Shown here: positions 26,465 to 35,610 of the stretch, piece by piece
Numbering within the stretch: position 1 is the first letter of the stretch
Layout of the letters: each line of letters begins with the position of its first letter
Assembly (NCBI RefSeq): GCF_004792295.1
Contig: NZ_SRRY01000001.1
Location: 2,859,501-2,923,500 of the forward strand
DNA: 64,000 bases
Direction of reading: 5' to 3'
Origin: Pseudoalteromonas sp. MEBiC 03607
Lineage (GTDB): Bacteria > Pseudomonadota > Gammaproteobacteria > Enterobacterales > Alteromonadaceae
The notes under the pieces: model-generated
Told to the model about the DNA's origin: nothing
The model's database searches: none
What the model saw: the letters and a program-made list of their open reading frames with translations, nothing else
Program-made: the position numbers and the translations under genes

Positions 26465-28702
26465 CTATTTCAGCGATTGCTGAGATAGCCACTTTGCGAG
26501 TACTTTTTCTAGTTCAGCAAAATTAATTGGCTTTGCGATATGATCGCTAATACCAACTTTTGCGCTTGTTTCGATGTCGTCTTTCATTGCATTGGCACTG
26601 ATGGCAATAATCGGCGTATTAAAATCTGCCCTTGCAAGTAAATTTTTGCTGGCAGTTAAGCCATCCATCACCGGCATTTGAATATCCATTAAAATCAGTG
26701 CGTAATCCTGTGTTAGAGTTTTTTCACAAGCAATTTGACCGTTTTCGGCCAATTCATAATTTAGACCTAATTGAGTTAAATACTTAGTAATAACAATTTG
26801 GTTAATCGGGTTATCTTCAGCAATTAATATTGGCTTGCTGACCGCTTTAAAATCGAACTGAGTGTCTTCATCAGGTTGGTGTACTTTTGCGTTAGCGTCC
26901 TGTGGGTTTAGTGATTTAAAATTAACATTAATCTTAAACTCGGTGCCTTTACCAAGTTCACTAACAATAGCAATAGTGCCTCCCATTAAATCAATCATTC
27001 CTTTACTAATGGCAAGCCCAAGACCGGTCCCTCCATATTCACGAGTGGTACTACTTTGCGCTTGTACAAAGGGATTAAACAGGGCCGTTATTTTATCTTC
27101 AGCGATACCTATACCTGTATCTTTTACCGATAACACAACGGCTGTTTGGTGTTCATCTCGGCTTTGCAGAGTAAGCGAAAGAACGATCTCCCCTTGATTG
27201 GTAAACTTAACGGCGTTAGAGAGCAAGTTAATCAGCACTTGTTTGACGCGTATTTCATCACATTCTACATTCAGCGATTGTAATGAGGAGACCTCGAGCC
27301 GGCAGCCAACCCCTTTGGCATCACAACTCGGTTTAAATAGTAAGATAAGGTCATGGCAAAGCGCGACTAAATCACATTGTCGCGACTCGAGCTCTATTTT
27401 ATTGGCCTCTATTTTTGAAAAGTCGAGAATATCGTTAATCACGGTTAATAACACATCACTACAGTTATTTATTTGCCTTACAAACTCTGCTTGCTCTTGT
27501 GTTAGCGTGCTTTTGTTGAGTAGCTGCAAAAAGCCCACAATACCATTCATCGGAGTGCGTATTTCATGGCTCATATTGGCTAAAAATTGGCTTTTAACTT
27601 GCTCAGAACGCTCAGCTCGAAGCTTTTCTAATTGCAACGAAGTAATTTGTATATCAATGGTATCAGCCATGCTGCTGAGCGAATCTGCAATATCTTTAAA
27701 CTCATGATAATGAAAATCGTCTGTATCTTGTTTGTAATTACCTAATGCATATTCACGGCTAAGAGCAGTAATACGATTTAGCGGGTTATGGAGTCGTGCC
27801 GTCAACCAACGCACTAAGAAAAATGAAATGATAGAGAGTCCTACAATTAACAACCCTGCTAATATGGCCGTTTGCTTTACAGCGCTGGTGTAAGCAGTTT
27901 TTGCTTCATTTATTTGGAACTGTAAACTGGTTAGCTTACCTTTATAATAAACATTACTGATTGAGGCCTGCTCCATTAATTTGCCGTAATCGCCAGCATC
28001 ACCCACACTATATAAAATGTTTTCTTGTGCTGAAATTTGTACTTGCTTACCCGCTTGATAAACCGGTTGCTCATTATGTATAGCAAGCCACTTTAACGCC
28101 TCTGATAAAGGCACAAAAGATACTAATACGCCCGTTTTAATTATTGGCTCACTGAGAGAATCTTGCTCATGTAGCAAGGTAGATGTAATAGCCAGTAAGG
28201 CATTTTGTGTTGCCTGTAGAGGTGCGAGTAGCTCAGTGACTTGTGGATTATCGATAATTTGAATTGTGTTTTGCTCTGTTGATGCTTGAGCGCTGTCGAG
28301 AATACTTTTTGTGAGTTTGTAATTCAAATTTAAAGAGCTAATCGGATAACCTTCAACAATAAACCCTTGATTATCAATTATTATCGAGGCTTTTATCTGT
28401 GGATTTTGGGCAACAAACTCTTTTAGCAGCACAAGCGCAAACTGTGAGTACACCACTTTATTGGGCAGTTCAGTAATCGCCTTAGTGCTACTAAGCAATT
28501 GACTGTTTTTCTCTAGTTTGAATAGTAGCTGCTCGAGGCTGGCCGCATTATTTCTAGCTTGCCACTGTAAACTGGTGTTGGCTTGATCAATCGAGCTTAA
28601 ATAGAAACGCCCTATCATCAAACCTGCAAGAATAAATAAGGGAATAATGACCAGTAGTAAAACACTGATAAACAAAGCGCGACTAAAGCGTGGACTACTC
28701 AT
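26465..28702 (-). CDS. Hybrid sensor histidine kinase of SBP-kinase pair 1
   Basis: The 745-residue inner-membrane protein has a membrane segment (about 10-30), a periplasmic Cache-like sensor (about 35-270), a second membrane segment (about 275-297), a HAMP linker, HisKA with SHEIRTPMNG (His about 383), a HATPase domain with LINLLSNAVKF and GGTGLGLAIS, and a C-terminal receiver with phospho-acceptor Asp in LILMDIQMPVMDG. No HPt domain is present, so phosphate must go to a separate HPt protein. Its start overlaps the upstream periplasmic binding protein gene by four bases (ATGA), implying tight coupling; the binding protein may present its ligand to the sensor domain. Confidence 0.92.
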   Translation of the reverse strand: MSSPRFSRALFISVLLLVIIPLFILAGLMIGRFYLSSIDQANTSLQWQARNNAASLEQLLFKLEKNSQLLSSTKAITELPNKVVYSQFALVLLKEFVAQNPQIKASIIIDNQGFIVEGYPISSLNLNYKLTKSILDSAQASTEQNTIQIIDNPQVTELLAPLQATQNALLAITSTLLHEQDSLSEPIIKTGVLVSFVPLSEALKWLAIHNEQPVYQAGKQVQISAQENILYSVGDAGDYGKLMEQASISNVYYKGKLTSLQFQINEAKTAYTSAVKQTAILAGLLIVGLSIISFFLVRWLTARLHNPLNRITALSREYALGNYKQDTDDFHYHEFKDIADSLSSMADTIDIQITSLQLEKLRAERSEQVKSQFLANMSHEIRTPMNGIVGFLQLLNKSTLTQEQAEFVRQINNCSDVLLTVINDILDFSKIEANKIELESRQCDLVALCHDLILLFKPSCDAKGVGCRLEVSSLQSLNVECDEIRVKQVLINLLSNAVKFTNQGEIVLSLTLQSRDEHQTAVVLSVKDTGIGIAEDKITALFNPFVQAQSSTTREYGGTGLGLAISKGMIDLMGGTIAIVSELGKGTEFKINVNFKSLNPQDANAKVHQPDEDTQFDFKAVSKPILIAEDNPINQIVITKYLTQLGLNYELAENGQIACEKTLTQDYALILMDIQMPVMDGLTASKNLLARADFNTPIIAISANAMKDDIETSAKVGISDHIAKPINFAELEKVLAKWLSQQSLK

Positions 28703-29862
28703 TCATTCCCTTCATTGGCAATCGAGCGCTCTGCCAACCCTTGCATAAAAAGCCCCGCTTGCTCAGCTGTTAAGGCACCACTACCATAACGAATAAAGCC
28801 TTTATTCAAAACCTCCCACACGATGATCATAGATGCGGTAGAGGGCATAGGTTTTGTGAATTGTATGGCATCAGTTAAGGTTGATAACTCTGTGCCTTGT
28901 TGTGCTTTTAGGTTATTTAAAACCTCAATGTTAATTGGAATATCTTGAAGCTTTTGCCAAACCAGTGTTTGGAATTTTTCTGCTTGAACCAATTTAGCAA
29001 ATTTAAATAAGCTTTCTTTATTTGCCCCGTTTAAGCCATCGTTTGGAAACGCCAGTACAAAGGTAGAGTAATAAGGCTGCATATACTCACCATTGAGTTT
29101 AGGTAACTGTTGCATCCCTAAATTATCACCAAGCGTCTGTTCATACGTTTTTAATGCCCATGCACCATCAATGGTGAAGGCGGCTTGCTGCGCTTTAAAT
29201 GCATTATTTGAGCAAGTGTAATCGCACTGTCTATCAACCAGGTTTTGTTTATTTAAATCCCAAACAAATTTGAGAGCAGATTGCATTGCTGGGGTGTTTA
29301 ACTGAACCTGATTATCTATAATTAGGTCACCATTAAAAGCCGATAAAAACGGAATAAACCAGTACATTTCCATAAAACTCCATGTAACAAGTTTAACCTC
29401 TTCAGGCAAGGATGATTGGAAACTATATATATCCTGCCAGTTTTCTATTGGCTCTTTAACAAACTGCTTATTATAAAAAAGTAACAGGTGATTGCCTTGA
29501 ATGATGGGTATACCTAAGAGCTTATTGTTTAGCTTTGCAGTTTCTAAGGTTCGCTTGTCTGTGGTGTCAGCTATGAGTGAGTCTGGGATAACGCTATAGT
29601 TGGCATATTTATCAAGGCCTAAATGATCAGCGGGTACAATAATTACATCTGTTGATGTGCTGGTACTGGCATTTTGTACCAACCTTACTTTTAGTTCTTT
29701 TTGGTCAACCAAGACGGAATTAACAGTTAAACCACTTTGCTCTGCGAACTCACTAAGCAATTGGTTAAAGTGTTCATGTTTCATGGTATGGGCTAGGTTT
29801 ATCGTTGCTGAATAGCTATCAAACGTCACTATTAGCATCGCCATCCAAAATACTCGCCACAC
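28699..29862 (-). CDS. Periplasmic solute-binding protein of SBP-kinase pair 1
   Basis: This 387-residue protein resembles family 1 extracellular solute-binding proteins (maltose/sugar type). It has an N-terminal signal peptide ending near SYSA (about 19), a first lobe with TDVIIVPADHLGL, a hinge with PIIQGNHLLLFYNKQF, and AAFTIDGAWAL plus PYYSTFVLAF, motifs seen in MalE-like proteins. The GTG at 29862 is taken because it gives a positively charged signal peptide; ATGs at 29844 and 29838 are alternatives. No ABC permease or ATPase for import is adjacent; the partner is the overlapping kinase, so a sensory role is inferred. The ligand is unknown. Confidence 0.8.
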   Translation of the reverse strand: MWRVFWMAMLIVTFDSYSATINLAHTMKHEHFNQLLSEFAEQSGLTVNSVLVDQKELKVRLVQNASTSTSTDVIIVPADHLGLDKYANYSVIPDSLIADTTDKRTLETAKLNNKLLGIPIIQGNHLLLFYNKQFVKEPIENWQDIYSFQSSLPEEVKLVTWSFMEMYWFIPFLSAFNGDLIIDNQVQLNTPAMQSALKFVWDLNKQNLVDRQCDYTCSNNAFKAQQAAFTIDGAWALKTYEQTLGDNLGMQQLPKLNGEYMQPYYSTFVLAFPNDGLNGANKESLFKFAKLVQAEKFQTLVWQKLQDIPINIEVLNNLKAQQGTELSTLTDAIQFTKPMPSTASMIIVWEVLNKGFIRYGSGALTAEQAGLFMQGLAERSIANEGNE

Positions 29863-29929
29863 GCTAACATCTACTTAAAAAGAGTGAAATTACCCTTTAG
29901 TTAAGCACATATGCAGTAAGTTGCCTAGC

Positions 29930-31084
29930 TTAATCAAGGGTTTTCTTAAACCTAAATGCAGCCACAGCTAAACCCAAAATAGTAAAGACTGAAAGCCAAA
30001 TTAAGTCATTACTCATGCTTATTAGGTTAACCTCTTTTAGCACTATCCCTCTTATTAGCCTTAAATAGTGCGTTGCAGGTAAGCATTCTGCAAGCCACTG
30101 CGCAACCTTTGGCATGCCTTCATAGGGAAATACAAAACCTGATAATAGAATCGAGGGTAAAAGAATGAAAATTGTCATTTGCATTGCTTGAAGCTGGTTT
30201 TTAGCGATGGTCGAAAGCACTAAGCCAAGCACTAAACTGGCACATATAAAAGCAAAGGTTGCGACAACCAATGCAACTAATCCACCCCCAAAAGGAATAT
30301 GAAACAAGACCTTGCCCATGCCTAAAATAATAAATAACTGAATAAAACCAATAAAGATATAAGGCACTACTTTACCAATCATCAATTCAAGTGAGCTTAA
30401 AGGTAAGGTGATTAAAAGCTCCATATTACCTCGCTCTTGCTCTTTAACTATGGCAGCAGAGGTAAACATAATCATCGTCATGGTTAAAATGACAGCAGCT
30501 AAACCTGGCACAATATTAACCGCTGAGCGCTGCTCTGGGTTATAAAATAAGGTTGTCTCAAAGGTTGGGTAAGTTCTATTCGCAGGTTTATCGAGAAGCT
30601 CTGCAAGCGGCATATTGCGCAGTGATTTTATGCTCGACGCGACCATTGTATCTGAGCCATCAACTAACCAATGCGCAATTGGCCTGACTAACGACTCATT
30701 ACTACCATCAGGTAAACCAAAACCAACGGTTGGGTGCTGAGCAAGTCGGTTTGCCACATCGTGAGGTATAAAGAACACGGCGCGGACTTTCGCACTGGCG
30801 ATTGCTGTTTGTGCTTGCTCTATACTGTCGTAATAATCTGTCACCTTAACCACATTTGTGGCTGATACTGTTTGTACTAAAATGCGACTGAGCGCGGTTT
30901 TACTATGATCGACCACGGCAACAGGGATATCTTTCACGTTGGTGTTAATAGCGTAACCAAATAGAATCAGCTGGATAAGGGGGATCATCACCACCATCGC
31001 AAAGGTCATTCTATCGCGGCGTAATTGTAATAATTCTTTGCTTACAATTGCTTTTATCCGGCTTAATGAAGTAACAATGCTCAT
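29930..31084 (-). CDS. ABC-2 type transporter permease (YbhS/YhhJ-like)
   Basis: The 384-residue protein has one N-terminal membrane segment (about 28-47), a large extracytoplasmic domain (about 50-185) and five C-terminal membrane segments, the ABC-2 layout. SAAIVKEQERGNMELLITLPLSSLELMIGKV is the conserved coupling region. It works with the ATPase and fusion protein encoded upstream to export a lipophilic drug or cell-envelope component. E. coli ybhFSR has two permeases; only one is present here, so it probably forms a homodimer. Confidence 0.9.
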   Translation of the reverse strand: MSIVTSLSRIKAIVSKELLQLRRDRMTFAMVVMIPLIQLILFGYAINTNVKDIPVAVVDHSKTALSRILVQTVSATNVVKVTDYYDSIEQAQTAIASAKVRAVFFIPHDVANRLAQHPTVGFGLPDGSNESLVRPIAHWLVDGSDTMVASSIKSLRNMPLAELLDKPANRTYPTFETTLFYNPEQRSAVNIVPGLAAVILTMTMIMFTSAAIVKEQERGNMELLITLPLSSLELMIGKVVPYIFIGFIQLFIILGMGKVLFHIPFGGGLVALVVATFAFICASLVLGLVLSTIAKNQLQAMQMTIFILLPSILLSGFVFPYEGMPKVAQWLAECLPATHYLRLIRGIVLKEVNLISMSNDLIWLSVFTILGLAVAAFRFKKTLD

Positions 31085-32007
31085 TGTCTGCCCTGCCCTG
31101 TACAGGTGACAAACACGTCTTCAAGGCTTGGGCGAACGCTATTTACTTGCCATGTATCCTGACAAAATGATTGCTGTTTTATGAACTCAACGGGGTCTTG
31201 AACATCTTTTTTTACTAATACTCGCAGCTGTGCACCTAACTGAGTTGCCGAGATAACATGGTCAATTGTTGCGAGTTGTTTTTTTAATTCTCTGGTTTGC
31301 GCCCCTGCGATTTCTACTACATGAGCATGCATGTCTGTCATTAATTGCTTTGGTGAGCCATCCGCGCGCTTAATACCTGATTCTAAAATGGCTAAACGAT
31401 GGCAACGCTCAGCTTCATCCATGTAGTGAGTGGTAACTAATATGGTGGTACCAGCATTACTTAAATCAAACAGTGTTTCCCAAAAGTCACGGCGATTTTG
31501 TGGATCGACTGCCGATGTTGGCTCATCAAGAAATAAAATTTTTGGTTTATTAATCACTGCAGCAGCCAATGCTAAGCGCTGTCGTTGGCCCCCACTCATA
31601 CTTCCGGCCATTTGACTTGCTCTTTGATCAAGGCCGTAGGTGTGAAGTAGTTCGTCTATTCTTTGTTGTTTTTGCTGTTTTTTTAAAGGGTAAAGCGCAG
31701 CCATGAATTTGAGGTTTTCAAGCACGGTCAAGTCGCTATAAAGTGAAAACTTTTGCGTCATATAACCAAGTTGTGTTCTGAGCTTTTCAGCATCTTTTGG
31801 CAGACTCAAGCCAAGCACATTGATATCACCAGAAGTTGGCTTCAATAACCCGGTAAGCATACGGATTGCAGTCGTTTTACCACAGCCATTTGGGCCTAAA
31901 AAGCCATAAATTTGCCCTTGTTCAATGTCTAGATCAAGGTTATCAATCGCTTTTAAATCGCCAAATTGTTTTATCAAACCTTTGGCCTGGATCACCGACT
32001 CAGTCAT
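31081..32007 (-). CDS. ABC transporter ATP-binding protein (YbhF-like)
   Basis: This 308-residue nucleotide-binding subunit has Walker A GPNGCGKTT (about 39-47), Q-loop LGYMTQKFSLY, signature SGGQRQRL (about 138-145), Walker B ILFLDEPTSAVDP and H-loop VTTHYMDEAERC. The C-terminal 80 residues are a regulatory extension usual for drug-export ATPases. Only one ATPase half is present, unlike E. coli YbhF, which is a fusion of two. It overlaps both neighbours by four bases. Confidence 0.94.
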   Translation of the reverse strand: MTESVIQAKGLIKQFGDLKAIDNLDLDIEQGQIYGFLGPNGCGKTTAIRMLTGLLKPTSGDINVLGLSLPKDAEKLRTQLGYMTQKFSLYSDLTVLENLKFMAALYPLKKQQKQQRIDELLHTYGLDQRASQMAGSMSGGQRQRLALAAAVINKPKILFLDEPTSAVDPQNRRDFWETLFDLSNAGTTILVTTHYMDEAERCHRLAILESGIKRADGSPKQLMTDMHAHVVEIAGAQTRELKKQLATIDHVISATQLGAQLRVLVKKDVQDPVEFIKQQSFCQDTWQVNSVRPSLEDVFVTCTGQGRQ

Positions 32008-32951
32008 GGCATAACCACTTGAGCAGGTACGCCTGTCGGTAAGTTATTTTCACTTGCGGGTAGTGTTACCTCGGCAAGATACATTAATCGCGCGCGTTCT
32101 TCTTGATTTAGGGCATAAAAAGGCGTGAACGCCGGCTCTGTCGCAATCCAGGTCAGTTCGCCCTGAATATTTTTATCTATACCATCGACGCGAACCGTAA
32201 GTGTCATGCCCTGATTGAGCTTGGCACGATATGGTTCAGGGATATAAACGCGTGCGTAAGGTGCGCTATTTGCTTGAATAATAACGACTGGGCTGCCTTT
32301 GGTAACTCGCTCACCTACGTGCCAAGGTAAATTATCGACTCTGCCAGCACGCATGGCTTTAATTGTCAGATCTGAGAGGTATTTTTGCTGTACTTTTAGT
32401 TCTGCTTCTGCCGCCTGAACTTGCGCTTTTGCACTATTAATATCTTCAACGCGAGAACCATTTGTTAGCTCATTTAAGTGCTGCTTTGCTGATTCTAAAT
32501 TAGCAAAAGTCTCATCTCGTGCAGCGGTTGCACTGTCTAAGGTTTCTTGGCTTGCAAGTTTATCTTTAACTAAGGTTTTTGCACGGCGAAAATTAGCTTC
32601 GCTTTGTGTATATGCAGCATTGGCTGCTGCTACTTTGGCTGATGCGGCAGCAACTTCTTCGGGACGAGCACCATTCAAAGTTTTTTCAAGAAATGCAGTG
32701 GCTTGAGCTAGTTGTGCTTGTGCTTTGGCGACAATCGCTTGCTGAAGTTCGGCATCAAACTTTGCAATCACCTGCCCTTTTTCGACCAACTGGCCTGCTG
32801 AAACGGGTAGTTCTATCAGAATTTCGTTAGTCGTTGCAGGATGGATCACACGCTCACGTTCAAGCGTACCCAGCGCCAGTCCCTCATTTGAGTCAGAGCA
32901 AGCTGTAATGACTAAAGAAATTAGTATGAGTACAACACGTTTAGCTAACAT
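32004..32951 (-). CDS. HlyD-family membrane fusion lipoprotein (YbhG-like)
   Basis: The 315-residue periplasmic adaptor links the ABC pump to an outer-membrane channel. The N-terminus has a lipoprotein signal with the lipobox ITAC (Cys18). A biotinyl-lipoyl-like domain (about 45-75 and its second half after 195) flanks a long alpha-hairpin rich in Ala/Lys (about 75-190). AAGGA lies six bases before the ATG. It is first of the three-gene efflux operon; no TolC-like gene is adjacent. Confidence 0.9.
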   Translation of the reverse strand: MLAKRVVLILISLVITACSDSNEGLALGTLERERVIHPATTNEILIELPVSAGQLVEKGQVIAKFDAELQQAIVAKAQAQLAQATAFLEKTLNGARPEEVAAASAKVAAANAAYTQSEANFRRAKTLVKDKLASQETLDSATAARDETFANLESAKQHLNELTNGSRVEDINSAKAQVQAAEAELKVQQKYLSDLTIKAMRAGRVDNLPWHVGERVTKGSPVVIIQANSAPYARVYIPEPYRAKLNQGMTLTVRVDGIDKNIQGELTWIATEPAFTPFYALNQEERARLMYLAEVTLPASENNLPTGVPAQVVMP

Positions 32952-33171
32952 TTTAATTTCCTTATGGTTAGCTGATGAGTTGCTAAATACTATAAAGTAT
33001 TAAAATGATCAGTAAAAGTGATCAATAGGAATTAAAGTTTTAGAAATATATGTAGTCTATATCGTAAAGTTATATGGAGAATAAAGAGTATTTATTTGAA
33101 AAGGATTTTTTCTACTTGAAATGAGATTACAAAATATAATCTTGATAACACGTTAACTTACTTAACGTAAG

Positions 33172-33247
33172 TGGCGTCCCCAAGGGGATTCGAACCCCTG
33201 TTACCGCCGTGAAAGGGCGGTGTCCTAGGCCTCTAGACGATGGGGAC
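33172..33247 (-). tRNA. tRNA-Glu(TTC), copy 7 (promoter-distal)
   Basis: Read on the minus strand, GTCCCCA acceptor pairs with TGGGGAC, the anticodon loop is CTTTCAC (TTC) and CCA is encoded. It is last in the leftward Ala-Glu array. Confidence 0.97.
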
Positions 33248-33414
33248 GCAGAAATTGGTTTGCAAATCACTGATTTGCTATTTCTGCGTAAGATGAGACC
33301 GAGCCTGCGAGGCGAATGGCCTTAGCTTAAACAGAAAGTTTCTGTGTCACTAGGACAACTGAATAGTTAGACTCGATTCAGGCGAGCTTTTAATAACACA
33401 ACACTTTTAATAAG

Positions 33415-33490
33415 TGGGGTCCCCAAGAGATTCGTACTCTTGATAACGTCGTGCATAGATTGCGCGGTGTTCACCACCCTACTACACATA
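33415..33490 (-). pseudogene. Decayed tRNA-Glu copy
   Basis: It starts with TGGGGTCCCCAAGAGATTCG, matching the 3' end and T-arm of the tRNA-Glu genes, keeps scattered matches through the anticodon region, then loses the D-arm and 5' acceptor. No cloverleaf can form. It occupies the position of a missing array member between copies 6 and 7. Confidence 0.8.
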
Positions 33491-33505
33491 ACCTACTTGA
33501 ATAAG

Positions 33506-33581
33506 TGGCGTCCCCAAGGGGATTCGAACCCCTGTTACCGCCGTGAAAGGGCGGTGTCCTAGGCCTCTAGACGATGGGGAC
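33506..33581 (-). tRNA. tRNA-Glu(TTC), copy 6
   Basis: Identical in sequence to copy 7. It is the left end of a run of five genes with an exact 154-base period. Confidence 0.97.
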
Positions 33582-33659
33582 ACAAAATGTGTCACTAGGA
33601 CAACTGAATAGTTAAACTCGATTCAGACGAGCTTTTAATAACACAACACTTATAGTAAG

Positions 33660-33735
33660 TGGCGTCCCCAAGGGGATTCGAACCCCTGTTACCGCCGTGA
33701 AAGGGCGGTGTCCTAGGCCTCTAGACGATGGGGAC
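33660..33735 (-). tRNA. tRNA-Glu(TTC), copy 5
   Basis: Identical to copy 7; flanked by near-identical 78-base spacers. Confidence 0.97.
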
Positions 33736-33813
33736 ACAAAATGTGTCACTAGGACAACTGAATAGTTAGACTCGATTCAGGCGAGCTTTTAATAACACAA
33801 CACTTATAGTAAG

Positions 33814-33889
33814 TGGCGTCCCCAAGGGGATTCGAACCCCTGTTACCGCCGTGAAAGGGCGGTGTCCTAGGCCTCTAGACGATGGGGAC
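33814..33889 (-). tRNA. tRNA-Glu(TTC), copy 4
   Basis: Identical to copy 7; part of the 154-base tandem array. Confidence 0.97.
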
Positions 33890-33967
33890 ACAAAATGTGT
33901 CACTAGGACAACTGAATAGTTAGACTCGATTCAGGCGAGCTTTTAATAACACAACACTTATAGTAAG

Positions 33968-34043
33968 TGGCGTCCCCAAGGGGATTCGAACCCCTGTTAC
34001 CGCCGTGAAAGGGCGGTGTCCTAGGCCTCTAGACGATGGGGAC
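33968..34043 (-). tRNA. tRNA-Glu(TTC), copy 3
   Basis: Identical to copy 7; part of the 154-base tandem array. Confidence 0.97.
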
Positions 34044-34121
34044 ACAAAATGTGTCACTAGGACAACTGAATAGTTAGACTCGATTCAGGCGAGCTTTTAA
34101 TAACACAACACTTATAGTAAG

Positions 34122-34197
34122 TGGCGTCCCCAAGGGGATTCGAACCCCTGTTACCGCCGTGAAAGGGCGGTGTCCTAGGCCTCTAGACGATGGGGAC
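34122..34197 (-). tRNA. tRNA-Glu(TTC), copy 2
   Basis: Identical to copy 7; the last member in register with the 154-base period. Confidence 0.97.
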
Positions 34198-34324
34198 ACT
34201 AAATGTGTCACTAGGACAAAGTGATAGTTTTACTCATATCGGAGCTAAGGTTACTTAATCAACATGCAAGTACTCGAGACTAGCATATATAACTTCTTGG
34301 CAATTGCTCACTTACAAAAGTAAG

Positions 34325-34400
34325 TGGCGTCCCCAAGGGGATTCGAACCCCTGTTACCGCCGTGAAAGGGCGGTGTCCTAGGCCTCTAGACGATGGGGAC
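34325..34400 (-). tRNA. tRNA-Glu(TTC), copy 1 (promoter-proximal)
   Basis: Identical to the other six copies but with a different flanking spacer, so probably the founder or an older copy. It follows tRNA-Ala in the transcript. Confidence 0.97.
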
Positions 34401-34439
34401 GCAGAAAACTGCAACCCTAGGACAAACACTATGCAAATT

Positions 34440-34515
34440 TGGTGGAGCTATGCGGGATCGAACCGCAGACCTCTTCGCTGCCAGCGAAGCGCTCTCCCAG
34501 CTGAGCTATAGCCCC
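34440..34515 (-). tRNA. tRNA-Ala(GGC)
   Basis: On the minus strand, GGGGCTA acceptor pairs with TAGCTCC apart from a usual mismatch, the anticodon loop is CTGGCAG (GGC), and ACCA ends the gene. First tRNA after the promoter at 34573-34601. Confidence 0.96.
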
Positions 34516-34572
34516 GACTTTGCATACACACTACCAATTAATATTGGCTGTGTATCGCTGAGTGCGGGGCGC

Positions 34573-34601
34573 ATTCTATGCAGCCCCCTAAATAAAGTCA
34601 A
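34573..34601 (-). promoter_or_regulatory. Sigma-70 promoter of the tRNA-Ala/Glu array
   Basis: On the minus strand TTGACT (34601-34596), a 17-base spacer and TAGAAT (34578-34573) are followed by GCGCCCCG, a GC-rich discriminator typical of stringently controlled stable-RNA promoters. Confidence 0.87.
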
Positions 34602-35102
34602 CAGTTTTTTATCTAACTTTATTTAAATGATTTAAATTTCAACAAGCTGACTAAATATCAATCCGTTACGCAGACATTTCGAACAGTATAATAAGGAATT
34701 GACTAAATTTTACAATTATCAATACTGATACCGAGATTTAAGTATACATTACGTGATATTAAACATTACAAAAGGTATACATTTATATGCAAATTTAAGT
34801 TAGCTAAACTATCGGTTAAATCCCAACGGAGAGCCCCCCGCCCTCTTTGGTTTTAAACACAGCAAAATTGCCAGCTATTTAGTTATTCAGTTTTAATATT
34901 CAACATAAGTTGTGTTTTAAAAAATGACAAGCATCGTTAAAACAACATCGAGTTCAGTTAAATTAGAGGAAAAAGAGTAACGATGACAACGCCACAGATA
35001 AGCTTATGAATATAAATTGCATATTTGTTCGCCAAAAAATGCTTAAAAGCCATGTCATTGTTTATAAAAGCTGCATCTAACACATTTTTACTCATTCAAG
35101 TG
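34602..35102. other. Intergenic region between divergent tRNA arrays
   Basis: About 500 bases with no convincing gene. It holds the upstream regions of two divergent stable-RNA promoters and one possible hairpin at 34823-34850 (CCAACGGAGAG facing CTCTTTGG, followed by TTTT). A/T-rich tracts near both ends may act as UP elements, but this is not provable by eye. Confidence 0.5.
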
Positions 35103-35130
35103 TTGACACATTTACAACTCTATCTATAAT
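35103..35130 (+). promoter_or_regulatory. Sigma-70 promoter of the tRNA-Val array
   Basis: TTGACA (35103-35108), a 16-base spacer and a perfect TATAAT (35125-35130) are followed by AGCGCCCC. The first tRNA-Val starts 41 bases further on. Confidence 0.9.
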
Positions 35131-35171
35131 AGCGCCCCACAACAACGCAGCAATACGTTGTTTTTAGATAT

Positions 35172-35247
35172 GGGTCGTTAGCTCAGTTGGGAGAGCATCG
35201 CCCTTACAAGGCGAGGGTCACTGGTTCAAGTCCAGTACGACCCACCA
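35172..35247 (+). tRNA. tRNA-Val(TAC), copy 1
   Basis: Acceptor GGGTCGT pairs with ACGACCC, anticodon loop CTTACAA (TAC), T-loop TTCAAGT, encoded CCA. First of seven identical copies. Confidence 0.97.
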
Positions 35248-35284
35248 TTATTAAAATAATGGTTTTCATATCTAATTTCTTAAT

Positions 35285-35360
35285 GGGTCGTTAGCTCAGT
35301 TGGGAGAGCATCGCCCTTACAAGGCGAGGGTCACTGGTTCAAGTCCAGTACGACCCACCA
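35285..35360 (+). tRNA. tRNA-Val(TAC), copy 2
   Basis: Identical to copy 1. The spacer before it begins with TTATTAAAATAATGG, a short palindrome. Confidence 0.97.
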
Positions 35361-35383
35361 TTAAGAAATATTGCATGTAATAT

Positions 35384-35459
35384 GGGTCGTTAGCTCAGTT
35401 GGGAGAGCATCGCCCTTACAAGGCGAGGGTCACTGGTTCAAGTCCAGTACGACCCACCA
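35384..35459 (+). tRNA. tRNA-Val(TAC), copy 3
   Basis: Identical to copy 1, after a 23-base spacer. Confidence 0.97.
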
Positions 35460-35495
35460 TTTTAAAATGGTGTTTCATATTACAAAAATCTAAAT

Positions 35496-35571
35496 GGGTC
35501 GTTAGCTCAGTTGGGAGAGCATCGCCCTTACAAGGCGAGGGTCACTGGTTCAAGTCCAGTACGACCCACCA
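35496..35571 (+). tRNA. tRNA-Val(TAC), copy 4
   Basis: Identical to copy 1, after a 36-base spacer. Confidence 0.97.
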
Positions 35572-35610
35572 TTATTCAATTAATGGTATTTCATTTAGAT
35601 TTATCTTCGC

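Larger units (their letters stand above)
33506..34197 (-). repeat. Tandem 154-bp tRNA-Glu repeat array
   Basis: Five tRNA-Glu genes begin exactly 154 bases apart (33506, 33660, 33814, 33968, 34122). The four 78-base spacers are almost identical, differing at one or two bases (for example GTTAAACTCG against GTTAGACTCG), so whole units were copied recently. Confidence 0.95.

Noticed and set aside
34823..34854. Terminator-like hairpin between the tRNA arrays
   Set aside because: The stem is interrupted and there is no known gene for it to end on the plus strand; kept only as a note in the intergenic entry.
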